Positions 27,896 to 36,038 of a DNA stretch of 64,000 nucleotides are shown one piece after another. The DNA is from Rhodomicrobium sp. Az07 (GTDB lineage: Bacteria; Pseudomonadota; Alphaproteobacteria; Rhizobiales; Rhodomicrobiaceae), in contig NZ_JAHFZG010000013.1 of assembly GCF_018619475.1 (NCBI RefSeq), forward strand, positions 1 through 64,000, read 5' to 3'. Both the position numbers and the translations under genes were made by a program. Within the stretch, counting starts at the first letter, position 1; each line of letters opens with the position of its first letter. Below the pieces are notes generated by a model that saw only the letters and a list, made by a program, of their open reading frames with translations, was not told the DNA's origin and did not search any database.

Positions 27896-27901
27896 CAAGC
27901 G

Positions 27902-28198
27902 ATGAAGACCGCCGTCGAAATCCTCTCCGCCCTCGCCGAGCCGACCCGGTTCGCCGCCATGCGCCTTTTGTGGGACGGGCGCGAACACTGCGTCTGCGAA
28001 CTCATGCGCGAACTCGGCGCAAGCCAATCGCGCATGTCGCGTCACATGGCAGTGTTGAGAAACGCGGGGCTTGTCATCGACCGCCGCGATGCGCAGTGGG
28101 TGCGCTATCGCATCTCCCCCGATCTTTCCGCCGAAATCGTCGCCCTGCTGGAAGCGGCGCTGGCGCTCTCAGGCAAACCACAAAGAGTAGCAGCATGA
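27902..28198 (+). CDS. arsR: ArsR-family repressor (third, CxC type)
   Basis: The 98-residue repressor carries C30-V-C32 (REHCVCELMRELG) in the helix before the recognition helix, the As(III)/Sb(III) site of the plasmid R773 ArsR type. It is thus a different class from the two ArsR proteins with C-terminal cysteines. There is no ribosome-binding site upstream, and the promoter geometry predicts a leaderless mRNA. The stop overlaps the arsP start (ATGA). It probably controls arsP and the thioredoxin-like gene. Confidence 0.9.
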   Translation: MKTAVEILSALAEPTRFAAMRLLWDGREHCVCELMRELGASQSRMSRHMAVLRNAGLVIDRRDAQWVRYRISPDLSAEIVALLEAALALSGKPQRVAA

Positions 28199-29253
28199 GC
28201 GTACATCTGTCGGACCACACCCCGAGCGAACAGGGACGTAATCTCCGCTGGCTCGCAGGCGTCGTTGCGGCCCTTGCGCTCTGGGTCGCGCTTTACAGCC
28301 AACTTGTCCCGTTTTCCGAATGGGCGGTATCGGCCCTTTCAATCGACGCGCACAGCCGCGCGGGCGACGCAGTAGGCTTCTTCCTTTACGAAGCGCCGAA
28401 AGTGCTGTTGCTGCTCACGATCATCGTGTTCGCCATGGGTGTCGTGCGCAGTTTCTTTTCGCCCGAACGCACGCGCGCGCTGCTCGCCGGAAATAGGGAG
28501 GGCGTCGGCAATGTGGCGGCGGCCGGGCTCGGCATCGTGACGCCGTTCTGCTCGTGCTCGGCCGTGCCCCTGTTCATCGGATTTGTCAGCGCCGGTGTGC
28601 CGCTCGGCGTCACCTTTTCGTTCCTGATCGCAGCCCCGATGGTGAACGAGGTGGCGCTGGGGCTGCTCTTCGCCCTTCTCGGCTGGAAAATCGCGCTCAC
28701 CTATCTGGCATTCGGGCTTGCCGTTGCCATCGTCGCGGGCTGGGTGATCGGGCGGCTGCATCTGGAGCACTGGCTCGAAGATTGGGTCCGCAATGTGCGC
28801 GCCGGAGATGTAGTCGTGCCTTCGGCGAAGCTCGACATGGTGGATCGCATCAAGGCGGGCCTCGACGCGGTGCGAGACATCATCGGTCGCGTATGGCCCT
28901 GGATGCTGGTCGGCATCGGGGCGGGCGCGGCGATCCACGGATACGTTCCGGCCGATCTCCTGGCTTCGATCATGGGGCGGGACGCCTGGTGGTCGGTGCC
29001 TGCGGCCGTCGTCCTCGGCATCCCGATGTATTCGAATGCGGCTGGCGTCATCCCCGTCGTCGAGGCGCTCATCGGCAAGGGCGCGGCGCTCGGCACCGTG
29101 CTGGCTTTCATGATGTCGGTGATCGCCCTGTCGCTGCCCGAGATGATTATCCTGCGCAAGGTGCTGAAGGCCAAACTGATCGCCGTGTTCATCGGTGTGG
29201 TGGGGACAGGCATCCTTGCGGTCGGTTTCCTGTTCAACGCCCTTTTCACCTGA
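28195..29253 (+). CDS. arsP: ArsP-type permease (organoarsenical efflux candidate)
   Basis: The 352-residue permease of the DUF318 family has about eight membrane helices and TPFCSCSAVPLF, whose C119 and C121 lie in the motif needed for trivalent organoarsenical export in ArsP. Characterised ArsP proteins export methylarsenite and aromatic As(III) compounds but not inorganic arsenite. With arsM in the same island, export of its methylated product is a reasonable inference. It is coupled to the arsR before it, and a thioredoxin-like gene follows 14 bases after the stop. Confidence 0.85.
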   Translation: MSVHLSDHTPSEQGRNLRWLAGVVAALALWVALYSQLVPFSEWAVSALSIDAHSRAGDAVGFFLYEAPKVLLLLTIIVFAMGVVRSFFSPERTRALLAGNREGVGNVAAAGLGIVTPFCSCSAVPLFIGFVSAGVPLGVTFSFLIAAPMVNEVALGLLFALLGWKIALTYLAFGLAVAIVAGWVIGRLHLEHWLEDWVRNVRAGDVVVPSAKLDMVDRIKAGLDAVRDIIGRVWPWMLVGIGAGAAIHGYVPADLLASIMGRDAWWSVPAAVVLGIPMYSNAAGVIPVVEALIGKGAALGTVLAFMMSVIALSLPEMIILRKVLKAKLIAVFIGVVGTGILAVGFLFNALFT

Positions 29254-29267
29254 CCCGGAGCACTCCC

Positions 29268-29504
29268 ATGAAAGACGTCAAAGTTCTCGGCCCTGGCTGC
29301 GCGCGCTGCAATACCACCGTCGAGATGGTGAAGGCGGAGGCCGAGAAGGCCGGCGTCCCCGTCACCATCGAGAAGATCACCGATTACGCCGCGATTGCGG
29401 GCTACGGCATCGCCTCCACCCCCGGCATCGTCATCGACGGCAAGGTCGTGCATGCAGGCGGTCTGCCGAAGGCCGACGATCTTGCCAAATGGCTGAAGGC
29501 ATGA
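29268..29504 (+). CDS. Small thioredoxin-like redox-active disulfide protein
   Basis: The 78-residue protein has the active-site C11-A-R-C14 (GPGCARCN) and the cis-proline segment STPGIVIDG. It belongs to the small thioredoxin-fold family often encoded beside ArsP/DUF318 permeases. It could keep permease cysteines reduced, deliver trivalent arsenicals, or serve the thioredoxin-dependent arsenate reductases; none of these is shown. CCCGGAG precedes ATG 29268. Confidence 0.85.
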   Translation: MKDVKVLGPGCARCNTTVEMVKAEAEKAGVPVTIEKITDYAAIAGYGIASTPGIVIDGKVVHAGGLPKADDLAKWLKA

Positions 29505-29526
29505 GGGCTGGCGCCCTCTTCTAGTC

Positions 29527-29934
29527 TTAAGCCTTCGGCGCAACGACCTTGCCGTCCTCCTTCGTGAACGGTCCGATATCGGGATTCGGCAGGACCTCCA
29601 GCACCTCTTCCGAGGGACGGCAGAGCTTGACGCCCTTCGGCGTCACCACGATCGGGCGGTTGATGAGGATCGGATGCGCCAGCATCGCATCGATCAGTTC
29701 ATCGTCGGACCATTTCGGATCGTCGAGGCCGAGGTCGTGATAGGGCGTGCCCTTTTCCCGCAACAGCGCGCGTGCCGGAACGCCCATCGCCGCGATCAGT
29801 TCCTTGAGCTTTTCGCGAGACGGCGGCGTCTTCAGGTATTCGATGATTTCCGGTTCTTCTCCGCTTTGGCGGATCATCGCCAGCGTATTGCGCGAGGTGC
29901 CGCAAGCGGGGTTGTGATAGATGACAATGCTCAT
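29527..29934 (-). CDS. arsC: Arsenate reductase, glutaredoxin-dependent type
   Basis: The 135-residue protein of the ArsC/Spx fold has the catalytic C11 in HNPACGTSRN, with later conserved segments RPIVVTPKGVKLCRP and EVLPNP. This type uses glutathione and glutaredoxin to reduce arsenate. It is unrelated to the two phosphatase-type reductases in the island. It converges with the arsP unit (stop 22 bases away) and is divergent from the fourth arsR. Confidence 0.92.
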   Translation of the reverse strand: MSIVIYHNPACGTSRNTLAMIRQSGEEPEIIEYLKTPPSREKLKELIAAMGVPARALLREKGTPYHDLGLDDPKWSDDELIDAMLAHPILINRPIVVTPKGVKLCRPSEEVLEVLPNPDIGPFTKEDGKVVAPKA

Positions 29935-29960
29935 TTAACGCGCCTCCAAGTTTTTTCTGA

Positions 29961-29993
29961 GCATGATTCGCAAAACCGGCGCCCACTTTTGCG
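29961..29993. repeat. Partial copy of a rhizobial dispersed palindromic repeat
   Basis: GCATGATTCGCAAAACCGGC followed by GCCCACTTTTGCG resembles the common Hyphomicrobiales intergenic repeat whose core is GCATGATC...AAACCGG...CACTTTT. Here it forms a hairpin CGCAAAA/TTTTGCG (29969-29993) within the divergent arsC-arsR promoter region. Confidence 0.5.
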
Positions 29994-30027
29994 CGCGCCC
30001 ATCTTTGCGGACGTGCTCCGAACGACG

Positions 30028-30070
30028 GCAACAGCATCTGTGTTGCATATTTCAACGGTTATTGTATAGT
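30028..30070 (+). promoter_or_regulatory. arsR-arsC promoter and candidate operators
   Basis: TTGCAT (30043-30048) and TATAGT (30065-30070) are spaced by 16 bases. A perfect inverted repeat GCAACA-n7-TGTTGC (30028-30046) overlaps the -35. An imperfect one, TATTTCAA...TTGTATA (30048-30068), spans the spacer and resembles TTCAA-rich ArsR sites. Translation starts eight bases after the -10, so the leader is at most a few bases. Confidence 0.5.
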
Positions 30071-30077
30071 CCAATTC

Positions 30078-30428
30078 ATGGAAGATACCGCCGCTGTCCG
30101 AGCTTTTACCGCGCTTGCCCAGGAAAACCGGCTTGCCATTTTCCGGCATCTCGTCGGCGCTGGACCGAGCGGCATTCCTGCTGGGGAGATTGGGAGAGCC
30201 GTTGGCATCAGCGCAACCAGCGTCTCCTTCCATCTGAAAGAGCTGGATCGCGCCGGGCTTGTGCGACAGTCGCGGCAGGGCCGCTTCATTTTCTATGCGC
30301 TGCATGTCGAAGGCGTCCGCCAACTCATCGAGTATCTGACCGAAGAGTGTTGCAGCGGGCATCCCGAACTCTGCGGCACGGCCTACATCGGAGCGAAAGG
30401 TCTTTGCAAAGAGGATAGCCATGAGTGA
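30078..30428 (+). CDS. arsR: ArsR-family repressor (fourth)
   Basis: The 116-residue winged-helix repressor has its recognition region at ATSVSFHLKELDRAGLV and C91-C92-x6-C99 plus C110 at the C-terminus, closely similar in layout to the ArsR at 19797. It probably represses itself and the arsC that it overlaps by eight bases. ATG 30078 is very close to the -10 box and lacks a ribosome-binding site. Confidence 0.88.
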   Translation: MEDTAAVRAFTALAQENRLAIFRHLVGAGPSGIPAGEIGRAVGISATSVSFHLKELDRAGLVRQSRQGRFIFYALHVEGVRQLIEYLTEECCSGHPELCGTAYIGAKGLCKEDSHE

Positions 30429-30954
30429 CCCCCTTCCAGGCGACCGCATCTTCAACGTGCTTTTCTTGTGTACGCACAACTCGGCGCGGTCCGTGCTCGC
30501 GGAATCGATCCTGAACCGCTCTGCGAATGACAAGTTCCGCGCCTTCAGCGCCGGGAGTCATCCTCGTGGCCAGATCCATCCCTACGCCATCGATCTCCTG
30601 AAAAACCTCAGTTACGATGTGAGCGGCCTTCGCTCGAAATCCTGGGATGAATTCGCGGGGCCGGATGCTCCCCGCATGGATTTCGTGTTCACGGTCTGCG
30701 ATGACGCCGCCAAGGAGGTCTGCCCGATGTGGCCGGGACAGCCGATGACGGCTCATTGGGGCGTGCCCGACCCCTCAACCGCCGAAGGCAAGGAGGCCGA
30801 AAAGCGGCTCGCATTCGCCAACTCCTATCGCATGCTGCAACGGCGCATCGACGTCTTCATCAGCCTGCCGGTAAAGTCGCTGGCCCGCCTTGCGCTTCAG
30901 AAAGAGATCGAAGAAATCGGGCGCATGGTCGACGCGCCGGAGAAGGCTTCTTGA
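30421..30954 (+). CDS. arsC: Arsenate reductase, phosphatase type (second copy)
   Basis: The 177-residue paralogue of the protein at 17035 has the loop C17-T-H-N-S-A-R23 and the same conserved blocks (LRSKSWDEFAG, MDFVFTVCDDAAKE, WPGQPMTAHWG). It overlaps the arsR stop, so both are co-expressed. It lies beside the convergent acr3, which would export the arsenite it makes. Confidence 0.9.
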   Translation: MSDPLPGDRIFNVLFLCTHNSARSVLAESILNRSANDKFRAFSAGSHPRGQIHPYAIDLLKNLSYDVSGLRSKSWDEFAGPDAPRMDFVFTVCDDAAKEVCPMWPGQPMTAHWGVPDPSTAEGKEAEKRLAFANSYRMLQRRIDVFISLPVKSLARLALQKEIEEIGRMVDAPEKAS

Positions 30955-31001
30955 GCCAGACGATCAAGTGGAAGGCGTTCTGCTATAAGGCTAAAAGGGA
31001 G

Positions 31002-31028
31002 CGAGCGTGCTTTCTAGAAGCACGCTCG
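31002..31028. terminator. Bidirectional hairpin between arsC and acr3
   Basis: CGAGCGTGCTT and AAGCACGCTCG form an 11-base-pair perfect stem around TCTAG, between two convergent genes. No strong T-run follows on either side. Confidence 0.6.
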
Positions 31029-31049
31029 ACACAGCAACCGGGTCACTTC

Positions 31050-32147
31050 TTACCCACGCGCTTTGACGAGATGGGGCGCTTCACCTCCGGCAGCCGCGTC
31101 AGCTTCCACGCGCCGCCGAACTGCGGAGCCGGCCTCGTACCAGCCTTTTGAGCCGTTCACGATCTTCACGACCGACAGCATCACCGGCACCTCGATCAGC
31201 ACGCCCACCACGGTCGCCAGCGCTGCACCCGAATTGAACCCGAACAAGGCGATCGCCGCGGCAACGGCGAGTTCGAAGAAGTTGCTTGCGCCGATAAGCG
31301 CGGAAGGCCCCGCAATGTTGTGAGCCTCACCCGCCGCGCGGTTCAGGAGATAGGCTAACCCGGAGTTGAAATAGACCTGAATGAGGATCGGCACGGCCAG
31401 TAGGGCGATGATGAGCGGCTGCGCGATGATCTGTTCGCCCTGGAACGCAAAGAGGAGAACAAGCGTCGCCAGCAGCGCAACAAGCGACATGGGCTGCAAG
31501 ATCCGAAGCACGCGCGCAAGCGAAGCCTCGCCACCGCTCGCCATGATGCGGTTCCGCAAGACCTGTGCGATCACCACGGGAACCACGATATAAAGCGCGA
31601 CCGACAACACGAGCGTGTCCCAGGGCACCGTGATCGCGGAAAGACCGAGCAGCAAGCCGACGATCGGCGCGAACGCCACGATCATGATCACATCGTTGAC
31701 AGCCACCTGACTCAGCGTGAAATGCGGCTCGCCTTTGGTGAGGTTGCTCCAGACAAAAACCATCGCCGTGCAGGGAGCGGCCGCAAGCAGGATAAGGCCT
31801 GCAATGTAGCTGTCGATCTGTTCGGCGGGCAGGTAGGGACGGAACAGCCAACCGATGAAGAGCCAGCCGAGAAGGGCCATCGAAAAGGGCTTGACCGCCC
31901 AGTTGATGAAGAGCGTGACACTGATTCCCCGCCAATGCTCCTTGACCTGACCGAGCGCCGCGAAATCGATCTTCACGAGCATGGGGATGATCATCAGCCA
32001 GATAAGACAGGCCACCGGCAGATTGACATTGGCGATTTCCGCCGAGCCGACGGCCTGAAACACCGCCGGGAAGAAATGGCCGAGCGCGATGCCAACGGCA
32101 ATGCACAGGGCAACCCATAGGGTGAGATATCTCTCGAACGTCGACAT
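31050..32147 (-). CDS. acr3: Acr3 arsenite efflux permease
   Basis: The 365-residue protein has ten predicted membrane helices and the conserved cysteine C126 in the fourth (LLAAAPCTAMVFVWS), needed for As(III) transport in Acr3. It expels arsenite across the inner membrane. ATG 32147 lies four bases after the stop of the upstream arsR, so they form a two-gene operon. It is the only inorganic-arsenite carrier in the window and the likely partner of ArsA. Confidence 0.94.
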   Translation of the reverse strand: MSTFERYLTLWVALCIAVGIALGHFFPAVFQAVGSAEIANVNLPVACLIWLMIIPMLVKIDFAALGQVKEHWRGISVTLFINWAVKPFSMALLGWLFIGWLFRPYLPAEQIDSYIAGLILLAAAPCTAMVFVWSNLTKGEPHFTLSQVAVNDVIMIVAFAPIVGLLLGLSAITVPWDTLVLSVALYIVVPVVIAQVLRNRIMASGGEASLARVLRILQPMSLVALLATLVLLFAFQGEQIIAQPLIIALLAVPILIQVYFNSGLAYLLNRAAGEAHNIAGPSALIGASNFFELAVAAAIALFGFNSGAALATVVGVLIEVPVMLSVVKIVNGSKGWYEAGSAVRRRVEADAAAGGEAPHLVKARG

Positions 32148-32150
32148 GAT

Positions 32151-32504
32151 CTACTCCGGTAAGGCCGGACCGGAGCCGGCTTCAATGGTTTTCAGGAATG
32201 CGGCCAGAGGCGAGACCGCAGCCGGGTTGAGCGAGTAGCAGACCCTCGGCCGCGCAATCTCGCCGATGATGATGCCTGCCTCTTTCAAGATCCGCAGGTG
32301 TTCCGAGGTCGTAGAGGCGGCAAGGCCGATCTCCTCCACGATGTCGCACCCGATGCAGGTGTGCCGCCGGAGAAGCGTTTCGACGATCAGGACGCGCGCG
32401 GGATGCGACAGGGCTTTCGCAAGGCTCGCGATGCGCTCCTGGCGCGAACCCGCACCTTGGCAATCGGGGTCGGCATGCAGCGCGGATATTCGGTTGGCAA
32501 TCAT
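32151..32504 (-). CDS. arsR: ArsR-family repressor (fifth), upstream of acr3
   Basis: The 117-residue repressor has a winged helix (LAASTTSEHLRILKEAGIIIG) and C50-x2-C53 (RRHTCIGCDIVEEIG), a spacing different from the other four ArsR proteins. It leads the arsR-acr3 operon. ATG 32504 is 12 bases from a 22-base imperfect palindrome that is its probable operator. GCATGC-rich sequence separates it from guaA on the same strand. Confidence 0.88.
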   Translation of the reverse strand: MIANRISALHADPDCQGAGSRQERIASLAKALSHPARVLIVETLLRRHTCIGCDIVEEIGLAASTTSEHLRILKEAGIIIGEIARPRVCYSLNPAAVSPLAAFLKTIEAGSGPALPE

Positions 32505-32515
32505 TGGTGGACCCG

Positions 32516-32537
32516 TACTTCGTTAATCGACGAAATA
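32516..32537. promoter_or_regulatory. Candidate ArsR operator of arsR-acr3
   Basis: TACTTCGT-taatcg-ACGAAATA is an inverted repeat with seven of eight arm positions paired. It sits directly before the arsR start at 32504. Its sequence is unlike the other candidate operators in the island, so the five repressors may not cross-regulate. Confidence 0.55.
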
Positions 32538-32580
32538 CGAATAAGCAAAAGTCGGCAGCGATGCAAGGGGATTAGAGAAA

Positions 32581-34158
32581 TCACTCCCACTCGATTGTCC
32601 CCGGCGGCTTGCTCGTCACGTCATACACCACCCGGTTGACGCCCTTCACCTCGTTGATGATGCGCGTGGCGGTGCGACCGAGAAAGCCCATGTCGAACGG
32701 GAAGAAGTCGGCGGTCATGCCGTCGACGGAGGTGACGGCGCGCAGCGCGAGCACGCGATCATAGGTGCGACCGTCGCCCATCACGCCGACCGTCTGCACC
32801 GGCAGCAAAACCGAGAACGCCTGCCAGATATGGTCGTAAAGCCCGGCCTTGCGGATCTCGTCGAGATAGATGGCGTCGGCCTTCCGCAGGATGTCGAGCT
32901 TTTCCCGCGTGACCCCGCCCGGCAGGCGGATGGCGAGGCCCGGCCCCGGGAACGGATGGCGGCCGATGAAACTCTCCGGCAGGCCGAGTTCGCGGCCGAG
33001 CGCGCGCACCTCGTCCTTGAAAAGCTCGCGCAGCGGTTCAACCAGCTTCATGTGCATGCGCTCGGGCAGACCGCCGACATTATGGTGGCTCTTGATGGTG
33101 ACTGACGGGCCGCCGGAAAACGAGACGCTCTCGATCACGTCGGGGTAGAGCGTGCCTTGCGCGAGGAAAGTCGGCGCGCCACGACCGTCGGCGGCGAGCT
33201 TTTTCGCTTCCGCCTCGAACACTTCGATGAACAGGCGGCCGATGGTCTTGCGCTTCTTCTCGGGGTCGGCTTCGCCTTCGAGCTGGCCGATGAAAAGGTC
33301 GGACGCATCGACGTGAACCAGCGGAATATTGTAGTGATCGCGGAACATGCCGACCACCTGCTCGCTCTCGCCGAGGCGCATCAGGCCGTGGTCGACGTAA
33401 ATACAGGTCAGCTGGTCGCCGATCGCCTCGTGAATGAGGACCGCCGCCACCGACGAATCGACGCCGCCCGAAAGGCCGCAGATCACGCGCTCCTTGCCGA
33501 CCTGCTCGCGGATCTTGCGGATCATCTCCGCGCGGTAGGCGGACATGGTCCAGTCCGATTTGAGGCCGACGATCTTGTGTACGAAGTTGGAAAGGAGCTT
33601 CGCGCCGTCCGGCGTATGGACGACCTCCGGATGGAACATGGTCGTGTAGTAGCGCTTCGCCTCGTTCACGAGAATCGCAAAGGGCGCGTTCTCCGAGACG
33701 CCGATCGCCTCGAAGCCCTCGGGCGCGCGGGTAACGCGGTCGCCGTGGCTCATCCACACCGGATAGCGCTGGCCGACTTGCCAGATGCCATCGAAAAGCG
33801 GTGAAGGCTTCAGGATCTCCACATCGGCGCGGCCGAACTCTGCGGCGTGGCCGCCCTCGACGTCGCCGCCAAGCTGCAAGGCGAGCGTCTGCTGGCCGTA
33901 GCAGATGGCGAGAATCGGAACGCCCGAGTCGAACACGGCCCGCGGAGCGCGCGGGCTGCCCTCGCGCGTCACCGTGTCAGGGCCGCCGGAGAAGATCACG
34001 CCTTTCGGCTGCAACGTCTCGAACGCCGCCGCCGCCGACTGATAGGGATGAATTTCGCAGTAAACACCGGCTTCGCGAACGCGCCGCGCGATAAGTTGCG
34101 TGACCTGGCTGCCGAAATCGACAATGAGAACGGCATCCGTAGCGGGAAGACCGGCCAA
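32581..34158 (-). CDS. guaA: GMP synthase (glutamine-hydrolysing)
   Basis: The 525-residue enzyme makes GMP from XMP, ATP and glutamine. It has an N-terminal class I amidotransferase domain (ILIVDFGSQ-like start; nucleophile Cys in [10 protein letters not shown]; His in [10 protein letters not shown]), the PP-loop ATP-pyrophosphatase domain (LSGGVDSSV) and the C-terminal dimerisation domain ending [14 protein letters not shown] 34158 was chosen because GGAG lies six bases upstream and the length becomes typical; the frame is open to another TTG at 34188. It marks the return to housekeeping DNA after the arsenic island. Confidence 0.92.
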   Translation of the reverse strand: MAGLPATDAVLIVDFGSQVTQLIARRVREAGVYCEIHPYQSAAAAFETLQPKGVIFSGGPDTVTREGSPRAPRAVFDSGVPILAICYGQQTLALQLGGDVEGGHAAEFGRADVEILKPSPLFDGIWQVGQRYPVWMSHGDRVTRAPEGFEAIGVSENAPFAILVNEAKRYYTTMFHPEVVHTPDGAKLLSNFVHKIVGLKSDWTMSAYRAEMIRKIREQVGKERVICGLSGGVDSSVAAVLIHEAIGDQLTCIYVDHGLMRLGESEQVVGMFRDHYNIPLVHVDASDLFIGQLEGEADPEKKRKTIGRLFIEVFEAEAKKLAADGRGAPTFLAQGTLYPDVIESVSFSGGPSVTIKSHHNVGGLPERMHMKLVEPLRELFKDEVRALGRELGLPESFIGRHPFPGPGLAIRLPGGVTREKLDILRKADAIYLDEIRKAGLYDHIWQAFSVLLPVQTVGVMGDGRTYDRVLALRAVTSVDGMTADFFPFDMGFLGRTATRIINEVKGVNRVVYDVTSKPPGTIEWE

Positions 34159-34275
34159 GAGAAACTCCACTTCTGTCCGAAAAATCAAATGGGTCCGCGC
34201 GAGCGCGAACCCATTCCTAACATAGCCTTGTTTTTGCGCGCGTAAAGCGTTCCGGCCGCAAACCGGCGGTGAGGC

Positions 34276-34488
34276 TTAAAGAGCCGGGCAGCTCGGCACG
34301 ACAGCCGTGGCGTCCGTCTTCTTGATGTTCTCGCAGGCGAAGTTGCGGAGCGGTTCGGGCAGGTTGGCGTTGATCTCGGCCCAGTAAGGCAGGTCGCCCT
34401 TCGTGGTGTAAGAGGCGATGAGCCAATAGGCTGCTACGGCGATGACGGCGAAAAGAACCAATGAGACGATGGTCTTGAGGAAACCCAT
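34276..34488 (-). CDS. Small single-helix membrane protein, function unknown
   Basis: The 70-residue protein has an N-terminal membrane helix (FLKTIVSLVLFAVIAVAAYW) and a short soluble tail with two cysteines (FACENI, VPSCPAL). It resembles no family I recognise. The ATG at 34488 is preceded by a modest GTTCCACC context. It stands alone between guaA and rsmB on the same strand. Confidence 0.6.
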   Translation of the reverse strand: MGFLKTIVSLVLFAVIAVAAYWLIASYTTKGDLPYWAEINANLPEPLRNFACENIKKTDATAVVPSCPAL

Positions 34489-34739
34489 GGTGGAACTCGC
34501 TTGTCCTGAGTGTGAACGGTTGACGAGCCGCCCGCGACGCCCGTCAGACGAAGGTCAATCGCGCGACAGCCGTTTTTTTACGCATGTTGCGGCGTCGTAC
34601 TGCTTGCCGCTGCGGCCATGCGCGAGGCTCTTGTTAGATCCGTATTGTGACTGTTTGTATGCGGACCGGCGGCGAGCTAGGACACCGGCTCGGGGCGAAT
34701 TTTAGGCAAATCCTTGCCTTTGCGACTCTTTGACCGGAG

Positions 34740-36038
34740 CTACGGCGCGTTTTTCACCAGCAGAGCGATAAAAAAGCCATCCGTTGTGTGACGCGCGGGC
34801 GTGAGAAGAAGCCCGTAGCCCTCGCCGGCATAGGCCGTCTCGATGGTCTCGCCCAAAACGTCCCTCGCGCGGCGGGCGACGTCGACAGCCTCGAAACCCG
34901 GCGTGCGGGCGAGAAACGCCTCGATCTGGCGCTGGTTCTCTTCCGGCAACACCGAACAGGTCACGTAGGCGAGTGTGCCCCCCGGCTTCAGAAGGTTCGC
35001 GGCGATGTCGAGGAGCGCCGATTGAGTCGCCACGCGCTCATCGAACTGCGCGGGCGAAAGCCGCCACTTCGCATCCGGCTTGCGCCGCCAAACGCCCGTA
35101 CCTGTGCAGGGCGCGTCGACCAGGACGAGATCCATATGCCCCGCCAGCGCATCGAGCCCCGCCGCATCTCCCGGCTGAAGCGTCTGCACGTTGCGCGCAC
35201 CCGCTCGCTTCAACCGCTCGAAGATGGGGCGAAAACGCGTCGCGTCCGCATCGTAGGCGTAAATCTGGCCGGTATTCTGCATATGCGCCGCGAGCGCCAG
35301 CGTCTTGCCGCCCGAGCCCGCGCAGATGTCGGCCACCTGCATGCGCGGCTGCGCGTCCGCGATGAGCGCCGCGATCTGGCTGCCTTCGTCCTGAACCTCG
35401 AACCAGCCCTTGCCGTGCGCCGGGTCGGCCTCAACGTTCGGATTGCGCGCGCCGCCCTCGCGCGGCGGTAGCCGCACCCCGATGGGAGACCACGGCGTTT
35501 CAACGGCATGATGGCGGTCGAAGGCCTTCAGCACCTTGTCGCGCGTGGCCTTCAGCGTGTTGACCCGAAGATCGACGGGCGCGCGACGCGCCAGCGCCTG
35601 CCCTTCCTCCACCGCACGCGCGCCGAAGGCTGCGGCAAACGACGTGGAGAGCCACTCGGGATAGTCGCCCTGAATGTGGTCCGGTGCGTTGGAGATGTCG
35701 GTCCTGCCGAGGCCGCCGACTTCTGCGGCCGTTAGCGGCTCCGGCGCGTGCAGGTCGCCCGAACACAAGGCCGCGATGTCATCGGTCGTCAGATCCCATG
35801 AGCGACGCAGCGCCGCCAGCGCCACGGCGCGCGGCTCATCGCTGTCCATGAGAAAGGCCAGCGAGCCCTTCCGCCTCATGCTGTCGTAGACAAGGTTGCC
35901 TATCCATGCGCGGTCCCCCGACCCGGCGAAGCGGTGGGCACGCCCCCAGTCGGCAAGCGCAACAGACGCAGGTCTGCCGCGATCCCTGATCTCGGACAGG
36001 ATTTCGATCGCTGCTTGAAGTCGAGCGCCGGGCTGCAT
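34740..36038 (-). CDS. rsmB: RsmB/NOP-family RNA cytosine methyltransferase
   Basis: The 432-residue protein has an N-terminal NusB-like helical domain and a C-terminal methyltransferase domain with ADICAGSGGKTLALAA (SAM site), the two catalytic cysteines in DAPCTGTG and VTCSVLPEEN, and the RRKPDAKWR segment. These mark the m5C methyltransferases of rRNA (RsmB, 16S C967). The exact target in this organism is inferred from the family. Some alphaproteobacteria have several paralogues, so the symbol is provisional. Confidence 0.82.
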   Translation of the reverse strand: MQPGARLQAAIEILSEIRDRGRPASVALADWGRAHRFAGSGDRAWIGNLVYDSMRRKGSLAFLMDSDEPRAVALAALRRSWDLTTDDIAALCSGDLHAPEPLTAAEVGGLGRTDISNAPDHIQGDYPEWLSTSFAAAFGARAVEEGQALARRAPVDLRVNTLKATRDKVLKAFDRHHAVETPWSPIGVRLPPREGGARNPNVEADPAHGKGWFEVQDEGSQIAALIADAQPRMQVADICAGSGGKTLALAAHMQNTGQIYAYDADATRFRPIFERLKRAGARNVQTLQPGDAAGLDALAGHMDLVLVDAPCTGTGVWRRKPDAKWRLSPAQFDERVATQSALLDIAANLLKPGGTLAYVTCSVLPEENQRQIEAFLARTPGFEAVDVARRARDVLGETIETAYAGEGYGLLLTPARHTTDGFFIALLVKNAP

